Of a stretch of DNA of 64,000 bases, positions 45,029 to 55,686 are shown in pieces. The notes under the pieces are model-generated. The model searched no databases. It was given only the letters and a program-made list of their open reading frames with translations, and was not told the origin of the DNA. The stretch's first letter is position 1; each line of letters opens with the position of its first letter. This DNA is from Andreprevotia sp. IGB-42 (GTDB lineage Bacteria; Pseudomonadota; Gammaproteobacteria; Burkholderiales; Chitinibacteraceae). Position numbers and translations under genes: made by a program. The DNA lies in assembly GCF_009848685.1 (NCBI RefSeq), contig NZ_WXTX01000003.1, positions 248,001 through 312,000 of the forward strand, written 5' to 3'.

Positions 45029-45889
45029 TTACTTGCCCTTGGCGTTCTTGACGTGCTCTTCCAGTTCCTTGAACGACGGGCGCTCGGTGGAATTGAGCGC
45101 CTTGCGGCCGAACTCGACCGCTACTTGTGGCGCATAGCCATTCAGGCTGGCAAGCAAGGTCACCTTGATGGTCTGGAACACTTGCGTGCCTTCGGCCGCC
45201 TTGGTTTCCAGCGAACTGGCCAGCGGGCCGACAAAACCGTACGCCAGCCAGATACCCATGAAGGTACCCACCAGCGCCGCCCCGATCAGCTCGCCCAGTT
45301 GTGCTGGCGGCAGATGCAGCGAGCCCATGGTGTGCACCACGCCCATCACCGCGGCCACGATACCGAACGCCGGCAGGCCGTCAGCCAGCTTGGCGATCAC
45401 CGTGGCGGGCACTTCGGATTCGTGGTGATGGGTATCGATTTCGACATCCATCAGGTTTTCGATTTCGAATGCATTGAGATTGCCCCCCACCATCAGGCGC
45501 AGGTAATCGCAAATGAACTCGACCACATGGTGATCGTGGGAAATCTTTTCGTATTTGGAGAATACAGCGCTGGAATGGGGGTCTTCCACGTCGGCTTCGA
45601 TGGACATCAGACCTTCCTTGCGCACCTTGGAAAGCATCTCGAACATCAGCGCAAACAGGTCCATGTAAAAGGCCTTGCTGTATTTCGAGCCCTTGAAGAT
45701 GGTGGGAAAGGCCTTCAATGTCGCTTTCAGCGGTTTGCCGCCGTAGCCGGCAATCATGCCGCCCAGCGCGCCGCCAAAAATGATCACCACTTCCGAGGGC
45801 TGCCACAGCACGCCAAGGTGGCCGCCGTGGAAAGCGTATGCGCCCAGGATGCACGCACACATGAATACATAACCGATGATGACGAACAT
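45029..45889 (-). CDS. motA: Flagellar motor stator protein MotA
   Basis: This 286-residue four-helix stator protein has the helix pairs and the cytoplasmic loop (MSIEADVEDPHSSAVFSKYEKI) with the charged residues that contact FliG, the SLHLPPAQLGELIGAALVGTFMGIWLAYGF segment and the C-terminal PSFKELEEHVKNAKGK. ATG at 45889 is chosen because AGGAA lies ten bases upstream and the protein then begins like homologues; the frame is open 17 codons further. motB follows. Confidence 0.96.
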   Translation of the reverse strand: MFVIIGYVFMCACILGAYAFHGGHLGVLWQPSEVVIIFGGALGGMIAGYGGKPLKATLKAFPTIFKGSKYSKAFYMDLFALMFEMLSKVRKEGLMSIEADVEDPHSSAVFSKYEKISHDHHVVEFICDYLRLMVGGNLNAFEIENLMDVEIDTHHHESEVPATVIAKLADGLPAFGIVAAVMGVVHTMGSLHLPPAQLGELIGAALVGTFMGIWLAYGFVGPLASSLETKAAEGTQVFQTIKVTLLASLNGYAPQVAVEFGRKALNSTERPSFKELEEHVKNAKGK

Positions 45890-46041
45890 GCGCCGGAATT
45901 CCTGTTGGCCGGTGGCTGAACCCCGCGCGGGGCTGCGCACACGTGAATTGTTCTAATACGCCCTAGTATCTTAGTGGCTGGTCATGACAGCGACAACCCG
46001 GCGGCGCCTTATTGCGCCTTTGGTTGCAAGCACGCCACCAA

Positions 46042-46620
46042 TTACCAAAGCGTAGCCTGTGCGTGCGCTGCGCGCACGGGCGCAAAACTCATGCGGTGCT
46101 GCGGACACGGCCCCAGCTTCGCCAAAGCCGCCAGGTGCTCTGCAGTACCATAGCCCTTGTGCTTGGCAAACGCGTAACCGGGGTAACGGATATCCAGTTC
46201 GCCCGCTTCGGCATCGCGCGCCACCTTGGCCAGGATGGATGCGGCGGAGATTGCCTGCACCTTGGCATCGCCCTTGACGATGGTTTCCACCGCCATGGGC
46301 AAGCTGGGAGCCCGGTTGCCGTCCACCTGCGCAAGCTCCGGCTGCACGGCCAGCGCGGCCACTGCGCGTTGCATGGCCAGCATGGTGGCCTGCAGGATAT
46401 TGATGCTGTCTATTTCGCTGGCACTGGCGCTGGCCACTGCCCAGGCGATAGCGTGCTGGCGGATTTCCACCGCCAGCAGTTCGCGCTTCTGTGCACTGAG
46501 TTTCTTCGAATCCGCCAGGCCGATGATGCCGTGCCCATCCGGCAGGATGACCGCAGCCGCAAACACCGAGCCCACCAGCGGGCCACGCCCGGCCTCGTCC
46601 ACCCCGCAGATCAGCGCCAT
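46042..46620 (-). CDS. rnhB: Ribonuclease HII
   Basis: This 192-residue enzyme cleaves RNA in RNA/DNA hybrids and at single ribonucleotides. The active-site motifs [13 protein letters not shown] and DSKKLS are present. Later [22 protein letters not shown] and [18 protein letters not shown] complete the family pattern. ATG at 46620 overlaps the end of lpxB by ten bases. It is the last gene of the rpsB-to-rnhB block. Confidence 0.97.
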   Translation of the reverse strand: MALICGVDEAGRGPLVGSVFAAAVILPDGHGIIGLADSKKLSAQKRELLAVEIRQHAIAWAVASASASEIDSINILQATMLAMQRAVAALAVQPELAQVDGNRAPSLPMAVETIVKGDAKVQAISAASILAKVARDAEAGELDIRYPGYAFAKHKGYGTAEHLAALAKLGPCPQHRMSFAPVRAAHAQATLW

Positions 46621-47804
46621 TTTTGCCCCAGTATGCCGGCGACAGCCTCTGCCGCACGTGCCGCTGCACCACAACGCAACGCATCGTGGTGCGTGCTGAA
46701 GCGGGCGACGAGTTCAGCCACAAAGCCCTTGTCACCGATGAAGTTGCTCAATGCCTGCACCAGGTTATCCACCGTCGCATCATGCTGCAGCAATTCGGGC
46801 ACCAGGAATTGCCCATCCAGCACATTGGGCAAGCTCACATACGGCAGGCGGATTTTCTTCTTCACCATGCGGTAGGTGGTATTCGACAAGCGATAGGTCA
46901 CCACCGTGGGACGCTTGGCCAGCATCGCTTCTAGCGCCGCAGTGCCTGATGCAACCAGGATGGCATCCGCCGCCTGCATCGCCTCATGCGCATGGCCGAA
47001 CAGCAGCCGGAATGGCAGCTCCTGCGCGCCCTGCTTCCACATTTCGGTTTCGAACTGCAGGCGCGTTTCACGCGTGATCAGCGGCACCAGGAAAACCGCG
47101 TTCGGATACTGCGCGTACAACTTCTGCGCGGTCTGCACGAACAGCGTGGCATGCATGTCCAACTCGCTCTGGCGGCTGCCCGGCAGCATGGCGAATACCG
47201 TCTTGCCATCGGGTACGCCCAGCACCTCGCGCACTTCGGCCTGGTTGGGCACCCGCGGCATCATGTCGGCCAACGGGTGACCTACATAGGTGGCGGGAAT
47301 GCCGGCCTCGCGGTAAATGGCCTCTTCGAACGGGAACAGCAACAGCACGTGCGAAACCGCCTGGCCGATTTTCTTCAGCCGCTCCGGCCGCCACGCCCAT
47401 ACCGACGGGCCGACGTAATGGACGGCGGGAATGCCCGCGGCTTTCGCAGCGGCTTCCAGATTGAGGTTGAAATCGGGCGCATCGATGCCGATCACCATGT
47501 CCGGTTTTTCGGCCAGGATGGCGGCTTTCAGCTTGCTGCGCAGCTTCAGCAGCCGCGGCAGGTGGCGGATCACTTCAGCGTAGCCGCGCACCGCCAGCGT
47601 ATCCATGTCGACCACGGTGGATGCACCGGCGGACAACATCCTGGGGCCGGCAATGCCGGCAAAACGGGCGTTCGGATAGCGCAGCTTCAGCGCGTCGATC
47701 AGTTGCGCGCCAAGGAGGTCACCGGAGGATTCACCGGCCACGATCACAATGCGTGGGCCGCTGCCACCGGGCTCGAAGAGTCGATACGTCATCGGCTCGA
47801 TCAT
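46611..47804 (-). CDS. lpxB: Lipid-A-disaccharide synthase
   Basis: This 397-residue GT19 glycosyltransferase joins UDP-2,3-diacyl-GlcN and lipid X. The motifs [40 protein letters not shown] and [19 protein letters not shown] are present. It starts 155 bases after lpxA, an unusual gap for this cluster, and its ribosome binding site is weak. A second ATG lies four codons inside. Confidence 0.96.
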   Translation of the reverse strand: MIEPMTYRLFEPGGSGPRIVIVAGESSGDLLGAQLIDALKLRYPNARFAGIAGPRMLSAGASTVVDMDTLAVRGYAEVIRHLPRLLKLRSKLKAAILAEKPDMVIGIDAPDFNLNLEAAAKAAGIPAVHYVGPSVWAWRPERLKKIGQAVSHVLLLFPFEEAIYREAGIPATYVGHPLADMMPRVPNQAEVREVLGVPDGKTVFAMLPGSRQSELDMHATLFVQTAQKLYAQYPNAVFLVPLITRETRLQFETEMWKQGAQELPFRLLFGHAHEAMQAADAILVASGTAALEAMLAKRPTVVTYRLSNTTYRMVKKKIRLPYVSLPNVLDGQFLVPELLQHDATVDNLVQALSNFIGDKGFVAELVARFSTHHDALRCGAAARAAEAVAGILGQKWR

Positions 47805-47959
47805 TCTTTTGAAGAGGGTTTTGGGGAAACTTGCTTGCGGTGTGCTGCCAGCGCCGGTTACCCGGCGCCATCGCGGCAGGCCGCATCAGCGCTGAATGAT
47901 ACTTGAGTATGCCGGATGCGCGCTGAAAAGCTGCTGTGCCGGCAGCGCGTATGCTGCAA

Positions 47960-48736
47960 TCAGCGTATCAGCCCGCGTGTGCTGGTGGCGAAGAAGTCGA
48001 CGAAAGCCTGCAGTTCCGGCGCATCCTGCGCTGCAGCTTCGATTTGTGCACGTGCATCATCGAATGGCAGGTTCTGCCGGTACAGCGTCTTGTAGGCACG
48101 CTTGATCACGGTGATCTGCTCGCCACTGAAGCCGCGACGGCGCAGCCCTTCGCTATTGATACCGGCCGGCACCGCACGATTGCCAGCCGCTGTCACATAC
48201 GGCGGCACATCCTGCGAAATGGCGGCAGTAAATGCACTCATCGCATGCGAGCCCACCTTGCAGAATTGGTGGATGGTGGTGAAACCGCCCAGAAAAACCC
48301 AGTCGCCGATGTGCACATGCCCGGCCAGCGTGGCATTGTTGGCAAAAATGCAATGGCTGCCGATCTGGCAATCATGCGCGATGTGCACATAGGCCATCAC
48401 CCAGTTATCGTTGCCGACGCGGGTGATGCCTTCGTCCTGTGCGGTGCCGGTCGACAGCGTCACCGACTGGAAGAAGGTATTGCCATCGCCAATGACGAGG
48501 CCGGTAGGCTCGCCAGCATATTTCTTGTCCTGCGGCTGGCAACCGATATGTGCAAACGGGTGGAAGCGGTTGTTGGTGCCGATGGTGGTTTCACCATCGA
48601 TCACCACGTGTGGACCGACAACAGTGCCTGCACCGATACGTACACCCGGGCCGATCACCGAAAACGGCCCGACCTGCACGTCAGGCGCGAGTTCGGCTCT
48701 GGAATCAACGATGGCGGATGGGTGTATCAGTGTCAT
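47960..48736 (-). CDS. lpxA: UDP-N-acetylglucosamine acyltransferase
   Basis: This 258-residue left-handed beta-helix enzyme adds the first acyl chain to UDP-GlcNAc in lipid A synthesis. Hexapeptide repeats run from IHPSAIVDSRAELAPDVQVGP through GNDNWVMAYVHIAHDCQIGSHCIFANNATLAGHVHIGD (catalytic His region). The C-terminal helical part starts near GFSGEQITVIKRAYKTLYR. It follows fabZ on the same strand. Confidence 0.97.
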   Translation of the reverse strand: MTLIHPSAIVDSRAELAPDVQVGPFSVIGPGVRIGAGTVVGPHVVIDGETTIGTNNRFHPFAHIGCQPQDKKYAGEPTGLVIGDGNTFFQSVTLSTGTAQDEGITRVGNDNWVMAYVHIAHDCQIGSHCIFANNATLAGHVHIGDWVFLGGFTTIHQFCKVGSHAMSAFTAAISQDVPPYVTAAGNRAVPAGINSEGLRRRGFSGEQITVIKRAYKTLYRQNLPFDDARAQIEAAAQDAPELQAFVDFFATSTRGLIR

Positions 48737-48769
48737 GGCGGCCCGGAATCATTCATGCAAAAACGTGGA

Positions 48770-49222
48770 TCAGCGCTTCACTTCGCGTTGAGCGCACATC
48801 AGGTCTGCCTCGGCAGCCAGTTCGTCACCAACAAAGGCCTGCGCCTTGTATTTCCAGATACCGCGTTTGTGCGCGACGATTTCAACCTGCAAAGTCAGCT
48901 GGTCACCCGGCACGACCTGGCGCTTGAAACGCGCATTGTCGATGCCGGCAAAGAAATACAAGGTATCTTCCGATGGTTTTTCAGTCACCGTCTTGAACGA
49001 CAACACCCCGGCGGCCTGCGCCAGCGCCTCCAGGATCAGTACGCCTGGCATCACGGGATAGCCGGGGAAATGCCCCTGGAAAAACGGTTCGTTCATCGTT
49101 ACATTTTTCAGCGCGGTGATGGTCTTGCCCGGTACCAGCGCCAGCACGCGATCCACCAGCAGGAAGGGGTAACGATGCGGGAGATACTTCATGATCTCCA
49201 TCACGTCCATTTGCTCGCTCAT
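48770..49222 (-). CDS. fabZ: (3R)-hydroxyacyl-ACP dehydratase FabZ
   Basis: This 150-residue hot-dog-fold enzyme dehydrates 3-hydroxyacyl-ACP in fatty acid synthesis. The catalytic His is in [13 protein letters not shown] and the Glu in [15 protein letters not shown]. It overlaps lpxD by four bases. As in other proteobacteria it supplies the fatty-acid side that competes with LpxC/LpxA for the hydroxyacyl-ACP pool. Confidence 0.97.
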   Translation of the reverse strand: MSEQMDVMEIMKYLPHRYPFLLVDRVLALVPGKTITALKNVTMNEPFFQGHFPGYPVMPGVLILEALAQAAGVLSFKTVTEKPSEDTLYFFAGIDNARFKRQVVPGDQLTLQVEIVAHKRGIWKYKAQAFVGDELAAEADLMCAQREVKR

Positions 49223-50265
49223 TGCTTTTCCTCTCCGGACGGTGCCTGCAGCGCCGCCACTTGTTTTTCGAGTTGTTTTACCCGTTGCACCAGTTCATTC
49301 AAGTGGCGTAACTGGGCGGCATTTTTCAGCCAGTCCCCATGTTCCTGCATCGGATACGAGCCGGAATAGACGCCCGGCTGATGGATGGTCTTCGCAACCA
49401 GCGTGCCACCCAGCACCACCACGCTATCGCAGATTTCCAGATGTCCGCTGATCATGGCCGCGCCACCGATCTGGCAACGGGCACCAATGCGGGTCGAACC
49501 GGCAATACCCACGCAAGCAGCCATGGCGGTGTGTTCGCCGACACTGACGTTGTGGGCCACCTGGATCAGGTTATCCAGCCTTGCGCCCCGCCCGATCACG
49601 GTATTTTCCAGCGCGCCGCGGTCTATGGTCGTGCAGGAACCGATCTCGACATCATCCCCGATGATGACCTTGCCGAGTTGCGGAATTTTTTCCCAATGGT
49701 CGCTTGCCCAAGCGTTACCGAAGCCATCTGCACCGATCACCGCGCCCGGATGCAGGATCACCCGCGCGCCGATCAGGCAATCATCCATCACGCAGACATT
49801 CGGATAAAGCAGCGCATCGTCGCCGATCTGCGTATTGCGGCCAACGTACACATTGGCCAGCAAGACGGCATTGCGCCCCACGCTGGCGCCTGCCTCAACC
49901 ACCACACCGGGGCCGATCTGGGCGCTGGCATCAACATGGGCGGCCGGGCTGATCGTGGCAGCAGCATCGATACCCGGCTGCGCGGCACGCCCGGGATGCA
50001 ACAACCGCGCAGCACGGGCAAAAAACAGATGGGGATCTTTGGCAATCACATGCGGGCGGGCAAGCGCTTCGGCATCCGCAGCCTTGAGCACCACCGCTTC
50101 GGCAGCGCTGGCGGCCAGTTGCGCCTTGAATCGTGGATTACCCAGAAAGGCCAACGCGCCCTGCCCCGCCGATTCCAGCGAGGCCACGTGACTGATGCTC
50201 ACATCGGCGCCACGCAGCTCCCCGCCCAAGCGCTCAGCCAGGGCCGAGAGCAGGTAGGTGGTCAT
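49219..50265 (-). CDS. lpxD: UDP-3-O-acylglucosamine N-acyltransferase
   Basis: This 348-residue enzyme adds the second acyl chain to the lipid A precursor. It has an N-terminal nucleotide-binding domain ([15 protein letters not shown]), a left-handed beta-helix of hexapeptide repeats with the catalytic His region ([20 protein letters not shown]), and a C-terminal helix ([17 protein letters not shown]). It is joined by four-base overlaps to skp and fabZ. Confidence 0.96.
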   Translation of the reverse strand: MTTYLLSALAERLGGELRGADVSISHVASLESAGQGALAFLGNPRFKAQLAASAAEAVVLKAADAEALARPHVIAKDPHLFFARAARLLHPGRAAQPGIDAAATISPAAHVDASAQIGPGVVVEAGASVGRNAVLLANVYVGRNTQIGDDALLYPNVCVMDDCLIGARVILHPGAVIGADGFGNAWASDHWEKIPQLGKVIIGDDVEIGSCTTIDRGALENTVIGRGARLDNLIQVAHNVSVGEHTAMAACVGIAGSTRIGARCQIGGAAMISGHLEICDSVVVLGGTLVAKTIHQPGVYSGSYPMQEHGDWLKNAAQLRHLNELVQRVKQLEKQVAALQAPSGEEKQ

Positions 50266-50750
50266 TGCTTGTCCGACAGGAGTTTCAGCACCTTGTCGGT
50301 AATGTCGATCTTGGGATTGCGATAGGCCGCTTCCTGCAAAATCAGATCGTATTTTTCGCTGGTGGCGATCAGCTGGATCGCGTTGTCGACACGTTCCCGC
50401 AATCCGGCCAACTCTTCGTTGCGCCGCGCGTTCAGGTCTTCGTTCAGCTCGCGCTGCATGCGCTGGAAATCCTGGTTCAGGCGGATCAGCTCGCGTTCCT
50501 TGGATTTACGGTCTTCCTCGCCCAGCCCGCCCCGGTCCAGTTGCTGCTGCAGCGATTTGCCCTGCTGCGACATCTTCTGCACTTCGACACGCCGCACATC
50601 GAATTCGCGCTCGAGCTTTTTCGCCGCCTTCTGTGCCGGCGTGGATTCACGCAGGATGCGCTCGGTATCGACAAACCCGATCCTGGTTTCGGCAAACGAC
50701 AGCGATGCCGCTGCGCTCAACAACAGTACAAGCAGAATTTTTTTCATCAC
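50262..50750 (-). CDS. skp: Periplasmic chaperone Skp/OmpH
   Basis: This 162-residue protein has a signal peptide ([17 protein letters not shown]), a beta strand [12 protein letters not shown] and a long coiled-coil tentacle region ([24 protein letters not shown] ... ELARLN-like). It escorts unfolded outer-membrane proteins across the periplasm to BamA. It lies between bamA and lpxD, the usual place. Confidence 0.94.
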   Translation of the reverse strand: MMKKILLVLLLSAAASLSFAETRIGFVDTERILRESTPAQKAAKKLEREFDVRRVEVQKMSQQGKSLQQQLDRGGLGEEDRKSKERELIRLNQDFQRMQRELNEDLNARRNEELAGLRERVDNAIQLIATSEKYDLILQEAAYRNPKIDITDKVLKLLSDKQ

Positions 50751-50772
50751 ACCCTCTTCCGATCAGACCGGA

Positions 50773-53058
50773 TCAGAATACCCGTCCCATCTGGAACTGG
50801 AATTTCTCGATCTTGTCGCCCGTCTGTTCCTTGAACGGCCGGGCATAGCTGAGCTTGATCGGGCCGACCGGGGACGTCCAGGTAAATGCTGCACCCGCTG
50901 AATAGCGCATATCGGCAAAATCGGCCGGATCGCCATCGGCCCAGGCGGCACCGCTGTCAACGAACATGCTCAGGCGGATGGATTTGTCATCCTTCATGCC
51001 CGGCATGGGGAAGAACAGCTCCACGCTGCTGGTCAGGTATTTGCTGCCACCGGAACCATCGCCATTTTCATCTTTCGGGCCAACCGTGCCGTACTTGAAA
51101 CCACGCAGGCTGTTCACACCGCCGACATAGAAATTCTTGTAAAACGGAAAGCTGGAATCCCCATAGCCAGCACCATAGCCACCCTCAAGGTCCCACATCA
51201 GCGTGAAGGGCTTGATCGGTGACCAGAACAGCTGGTTCTGTGCGGTTACCTTGTAAAAATCGACCGTCGAATTGGGGAGCGCAAATTCAATCGCCGCATG
51301 GCTGTACATGCCATCGGTGGGGTAAGTGGCGCTATTGCGGGAATCACGCGCGAATGCACTGCCCAGCGAATAGGTCTGTACGTTGTCACCGTATTGCTTC
51401 ACGAAATCAAGCACCCGCAATGGCGATTGCTTGTTGGCCTTGATCGTCATGTTTTCGTAGTTGGCGCCAAAGTTGATCCGGTTCGTTTCCGAGATCGGCA
51501 GTCCGGTCAGCAGGCCAAGGCCCCATGATGAGGTCGAGTAGTCGCCGGTATCCAGTTCGGACGCATCGCTGTCACGCAGATAGGCGTTATAGCCCATCGA
51601 AATACCGTCCGGCGTGAAGTAAGGGTTCACCAGCGAGAACGACAACGCCTTGCTGGCCTGGCTGGTATTGAGCTCGGCAGTGAATTGCTTGCCGCTACCG
51701 AGGAAGTTGTTTTGCGACAACGACATCACGAACACGATGCCATCGGTCTGGCCGTAACCGATACCGACATTGAACGAACCGGTTTTCTTCTCCGCCACAT
51801 TGACATTGAGATCTACCTGATCGGTCGCTTCCGGCACGATGGGGGTATCGATGCTGACTTCGGTGAAGAAATCGAGCTGATCCAGGCGCTGTTTGGAGCG
51901 CTTGATCTTGGCGCCATCGTACTGGGCCGATTCAACCTGACGCAGTTCACGACGGATGACCTCATCACGGGTGCGGTTGTTGCCGGAAATATTGATGCGG
52001 CGCACGTAGATCTTGCGGCCCGGATCAACATAGAACGTGAAACTGGCAACCTGGGTGTCCTTGTCGAGCTCGGGCACCGCGTTCACGTTGGAAAACGCAT
52101 AGCCTTCCTGGGCAAGGCGCTCGGAAATCGCTGCGGTGGACTTGTTGAGTTTTTCACGGGAGAAAATGTCGCCCTGTGCCATCTCGACAAATGCGGCCAG
52201 TTCGTCGTGCGGCAAAATGGTATCGCCCACAACCTTGACTTCGCCCACCTTGTATTGCGGCCCTTCGGTCACGTTGATCGTGAGGAACATGTCTTCACGA
52301 TTTTCCGATACGGCAACCTGGGTGGAATCGATATTGAATTCCAGATAGCCGCGGTCGAGATAATACGAGCGCAGCTTTTCCAGGTCAGCGGCAAACTTGG
52401 TCTTGGAATACTGGTCCGAGCGGGTGTACCACGTCATCCAGCCGCCAGTAGTCAGGCTGAGTTCACCAATCAGATCGCTATCCGAGAACACCTTGTTGCC
52501 GACGATATTGATCTGCTGGATGCGCGCCACTTCACCTTCGGAAATTTCCAGTTCGACACCGACGCGGTTGCGTTCGAGCTTGGTGACCGTGGGCTTGATG
52601 ATGACCGAGTAACGGCCACGCGCGTAATACTGTTGCTTGAGTTCCTGTACCGCCTGATCCAGCTGTGCCTGATCGAAAATGCGCCCTTCGCTGAAGTTCT
52701 GCATCTTCAGCGCTTTCTTGATCTCGTCTTTCTCCATCAGCTTGGAGCCGGAGACGTTGATCTGCGCAATCGTCGGCCGCTCTTCCACGGTCACGATCAG
52801 TACGTCGCCTTCCGATTCGACACGGACATCATTGAAGAAGCCGGTGGCAAACAGCGCCTTGATGGCCTCGCTGGCCTTGCTGTCGTCGAACGAATCGCCA
52901 ACCTTGATGGGCAGATAGTTGAAAACCGCGCCGGCATCGGTGCGCTGAAGACCTTCAACCCGGATATCCCGAACCGTGAACGAATCAACGGCAAAGGCAT
53001 GCAGACTGACGGAGCCGAGTGCTGCAGCAAGCAGCAAGGAAAGCGGTTTGAGTGTCAT
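50773..53058 (-). CDS. bamA: Outer-membrane assembly factor BamA
   Basis: This 761-residue Omp85 protein has a signal peptide (LLLAAALGSVSLHAFA), five POTRA domains (FTVRDIRVEGLQRTDAGAVF ... onwards to about residue 420) and a 16-strand barrel ending in FQFQMGRVF. The conserved VRGF loop reads SLRGFKYGTVG. It inserts barrel proteins into the outer membrane. BamB is at 4.6 kb and Skp lies just downstream. Confidence 0.97.
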   Translation of the reverse strand: MTLKPLSLLLAAALGSVSLHAFAVDSFTVRDIRVEGLQRTDAGAVFNYLPIKVGDSFDDSKASEAIKALFATGFFNDVRVESEGDVLIVTVEERPTIAQINVSGSKLMEKDEIKKALKMQNFSEGRIFDQAQLDQAVQELKQQYYARGRYSVIIKPTVTKLERNRVGVELEISEGEVARIQQINIVGNKVFSDSDLIGELSLTTGGWMTWYTRSDQYSKTKFAADLEKLRSYYLDRGYLEFNIDSTQVAVSENREDMFLTINVTEGPQYKVGEVKVVGDTILPHDELAAFVEMAQGDIFSREKLNKSTAAISERLAQEGYAFSNVNAVPELDKDTQVASFTFYVDPGRKIYVRRINISGNNRTRDEVIRRELRQVESAQYDGAKIKRSKQRLDQLDFFTEVSIDTPIVPEATDQVDLNVNVAEKKTGSFNVGIGYGQTDGIVFVMSLSQNNFLGSGKQFTAELNTSQASKALSFSLVNPYFTPDGISMGYNAYLRDSDASELDTGDYSTSSWGLGLLTGLPISETNRINFGANYENMTIKANKQSPLRVLDFVKQYGDNVQTYSLGSAFARDSRNSATYPTDGMYSHAAIEFALPNSTVDFYKVTAQNQLFWSPIKPFTLMWDLEGGYGAGYGDSSFPFYKNFYVGGVNSLRGFKYGTVGPKDENGDGSGGSKYLTSSVELFFPMPGMKDDKSIRLSMFVDSGAAWADGDPADFADMRYSAGAAFTWTSPVGPIKLSYARPFKEQTGDKIEKFQFQMGRVF

Positions 53059-53089
53059 TGTCTCGGTTCGGAGGCTGACCGCAGCGCGA

Positions 53090-54439
53090 TCAGCCGGGTA
53101 AGAATCGATGGAAATCGTTGAACAAGGCCAGCGCCATCAGACCCAGCAGCAAAGCAAGCCCAACGCGTTGACCTATTTCCTCGATACGGGCCGGCACGGG
53201 CCGCCCTGTCAGGAGTTCGGCGGTATGATACATCAAATGCCCCCCATCCAGCACCGGCACGGGCAACAGGTTCAGTACGGCAAGGCTCAGGCTGATCACC
53301 GAAAGAAACTGGATGAATGCCACCAGGCCCAGCGATGCACTGTCACCGGCGAACTTGGCGATTGTCAGCGGGCCACTGATCTGGTCAAGCGGGGCCCGAC
53401 CAGTAAACATGTGACCGAAGGCAAGGAAGGTAATCCGCGTCTGCGCCCAGAGTTTATGCACCGCTACGCCAATGGCATCCACCGCACCGTACTGCTCCGT
53501 AAAGCGTTGCGCCTGCCAGCGTGCCTCATCCACTGCCGGGCCGACGCCGATCTTGCCGATCCGTACATCACCCTGCGTGACGAGCGTGGGCTGCACGTGC
53601 AAGGTGAATTGTTGCGACTGTCGCGCCACCAGCAAGTCCACCTTTTTGCCCTGCCCAGCGGCCAGCGCGCGTGGAATCTGCGTCCAGTCGCTCAGCGGTT
53701 TGCCATCCAGCGCCAGCAGGCGATCGCCCACCTTGAGGCCAGCCCGGTCCGCCGGCTGGCCCGGTGCGATATCGCCCACGGTGAGGGTAAGCGGGTATGG
53801 CGACATGCCCAGCAGGCCGAGCATGCCGGGGCCGAACGCGGATTTGCCGAGACTATCGAGCGGCAGCGTAACCACGCGGCGGGCGCCTGATCCACTGGCA
53901 ACCTCGAGCATGGCCGTATCCTGCCCGATGGTACCCAGCATCTCCAGGAAGAACGCATCCCAGCTGGATACGGGTTCGCCATCCACCGTCAGCACTTCGT
54001 TGCCAGCCTGCAAGCCGGCCCTGGCCGCCACCGAATCCGCGCTGACGAGGCCGAGCACCGGCTTGATGGTCTGCACGCCGTAGGCATAGACACCGGCAGT
54101 GAGCACGATGGCCAGCAACAGGTTGGCCAGCGGCCCGGCAGCCACCACCCCCATTTTCTTCAGCGGGTGCTGGTTGTTGAATGCCACCGAGCGCTCGGCA
54201 TCGCTGACTGGCGCCTCCCGCTCATCCAGCATCTTGACGTAGCCACCCAGCGGGATCATGGCGATCTGCCATTGCGTATCGCCACGCTGCCAGGTGAGCA
54301 ACGGCTTGCCGAAGCCGACCGAAAACGTCAGCACCTTGATGCCGCAACGCCGCGCCACCCAGTAGTGGCCGTACTCGTGGATGGTAACGAGGATGCCCAG
54401 TGTGACGATGAAAGCAGCAATGGTAATCAGGATATGCAT
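53090..54439 (-). CDS. rseP: Site-2 protease RseP
   Basis: This 449-residue inner-membrane zinc protease has HEYGH near residue 22-26 (LVTIHEYGHYWVARRCG), two PDZ domains (VLGLVSADSVAARAGLQAGNEVLTVDG; GDIAPGQPADRAGLKVGDRLLALDG) and the LNLLPVPVLDGGHL metal motif. In the sigma-E pathway it cuts RseA and also clears signal peptides. It lies between dxr and bamA as in E. coli. Confidence 0.97.
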   Translation of the reverse strand: MHILITIAAFIVTLGILVTIHEYGHYWVARRCGIKVLTFSVGFGKPLLTWQRGDTQWQIAMIPLGGYVKMLDEREAPVSDAERSVAFNNQHPLKKMGVVAAGPLANLLLAIVLTAGVYAYGVQTIKPVLGLVSADSVAARAGLQAGNEVLTVDGEPVSSWDAFFLEMLGTIGQDTAMLEVASGSGARRVVTLPLDSLGKSAFGPGMLGLLGMSPYPLTLTVGDIAPGQPADRAGLKVGDRLLALDGKPLSDWTQIPRALAAGQGKKVDLLVARQSQQFTLHVQPTLVTQGDVRIGKIGVGPAVDEARWQAQRFTEQYGAVDAIGVAVHKLWAQTRITFLAFGHMFTGRAPLDQISGPLTIAKFAGDSASLGLVAFIQFLSVISLSLAVLNLLPVPVLDGGHLMYHTAELLTGRPVPARIEEIGQRVGLALLLGLMALALFNDFHRFLPG

Positions 54440-54457
54440 GGTGTCTCCAGCAACTGA

Positions 54458-55657
54458 TTACGTCAGCCGGCGTGTGGCGCATTCGCGCGCCAAGGTGTCT
54501 GCAGCAAGCAGGTCTGCCAGCGTTTCGGCACGACAGTCGGTGACGCAATCTGCCAATACCGCTTCGATCAATACCGGAATGCCGTTGAAAGGCAGTTTTC
54601 CGTCCAGGAATGCCGCCACCGCGATTTCGTTGGCGGCATTGAGTACCGCTGGCGCAGCACCACCGGCGCGCAATGCATCAAAAGCGAGACGCAAACAGGG
54701 AAAACGATCGTAATCGGGCGCCTCGAAATCAAGCCGGCCTGCGGCAAACAGGTCAAGCGCCCTGACGCCAGCATCCACCCGCTCCGGATAGGCCAGGCCA
54801 TAGGCGATCGGCGTACGCATATCCGGCTCACCCAGTTGCGCCAGCACCGAGCCATCCGTGTATTCAACCATGGAATGCACGATGCTCTGCGGGTGCACCA
54901 CCACGGAAATTTCATCAAGCCGCGCGTTGAACAACCAGCGCGCCTCGATCACCTCGAGCCCCTTGTTCATCAGGCTGGCGGAATCGACGGAAATCTTGCG
55001 GCCCATCGACCATTTCGGATGTTTGACTGCCTCCGCCGGCGTGATGGCATCGAAGGTTTCAATGGGGCGGGTGCGGAACGGGCCACCGGATGCGGTAAGC
55101 AGAATGCGCCGCACGCCGACGTCCTGCAACGTTTGCGCATACGGATGTTCACGGTGCGCGCGCGGCAGCACCTGGAAAATGGCGTTGTGCTCGCTATCGA
55201 TAGGCAGCAACTCGGCACCGCTGGCATTGACCGCATCCATGAACAACTGGCCAGCCAGCACCAGTGTTTCCTTGTTGGCCAGCAGAACGCGCTTGCCGGC
55301 CCGCGCAGCTGCCAGCGTAGGTGGCATGCCGGCAGCGCCGACGATGGCGGCCATCACGGCGGTTACTTCCGGTGCCGTGGATACTTCAATCAGTGCAGCC
55401 TCGCCACACCGCACTTCGGTCTGGCTACCGGCAGCGTGCAAGCGTGCCCGCAGCGATTCAGCGGCCAGATCATCCAGCACCACCGCATAGCGTGGCTTGA
55501 ACTGCAGAGATTGCTCGAACAGCTTGTCGATCTGGCTGGCCCCCGTCAGCGCGTAGACGCTGAAGCGCTCCGGATAGCGGGCAACGACATCGAGCGTGCT
55601 TACGCCGATGCTGCCGGTCGCGCCGAGTATCGTGAGGGTGTGATGCAGGGAAGTCAT
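54458..55657 (-). CDS. dxr: 1-deoxy-D-xylulose-5-phosphate reductoisomerase
   Basis: This 399-residue enzyme catalyses the first committed step of the MEP pathway. The NADPH motif [15 protein letters not shown], the metal-binding [11 protein letters not shown] and the substrate loop LTASGGPFR are all present, as are [23 protein letters not shown] and the C-terminal helical domain. It sits between cdsA and rseP in the usual order; ispG is in the first 10 kb. Confidence 0.97.
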   Translation of the reverse strand: MTSLHHTLTILGATGSIGVSTLDVVARYPERFSVYALTGASQIDKLFEQSLQFKPRYAVVLDDLAAESLRARLHAAGSQTEVRCGEAALIEVSTAPEVTAVMAAIVGAAGMPPTLAAARAGKRVLLANKETLVLAGQLFMDAVNASGAELLPIDSEHNAIFQVLPRAHREHPYAQTLQDVGVRRILLTASGGPFRTRPIETFDAITPAEAVKHPKWSMGRKISVDSASLMNKGLEVIEARWLFNARLDEISVVVHPQSIVHSMVEYTDGSVLAQLGEPDMRTPIAYGLAYPERVDAGVRALDLFAAGRLDFEAPDYDRFPCLRLAFDALRAGGAAPAVLNAANEIAVAAFLDGKLPFNGIPVLIEAVLADCVTDCRAETLADLLAADTLARECATRRLT

Positions 55658-55686
55658 GGCCGGTCTCGCGTTCGCCGGACGGGCTG

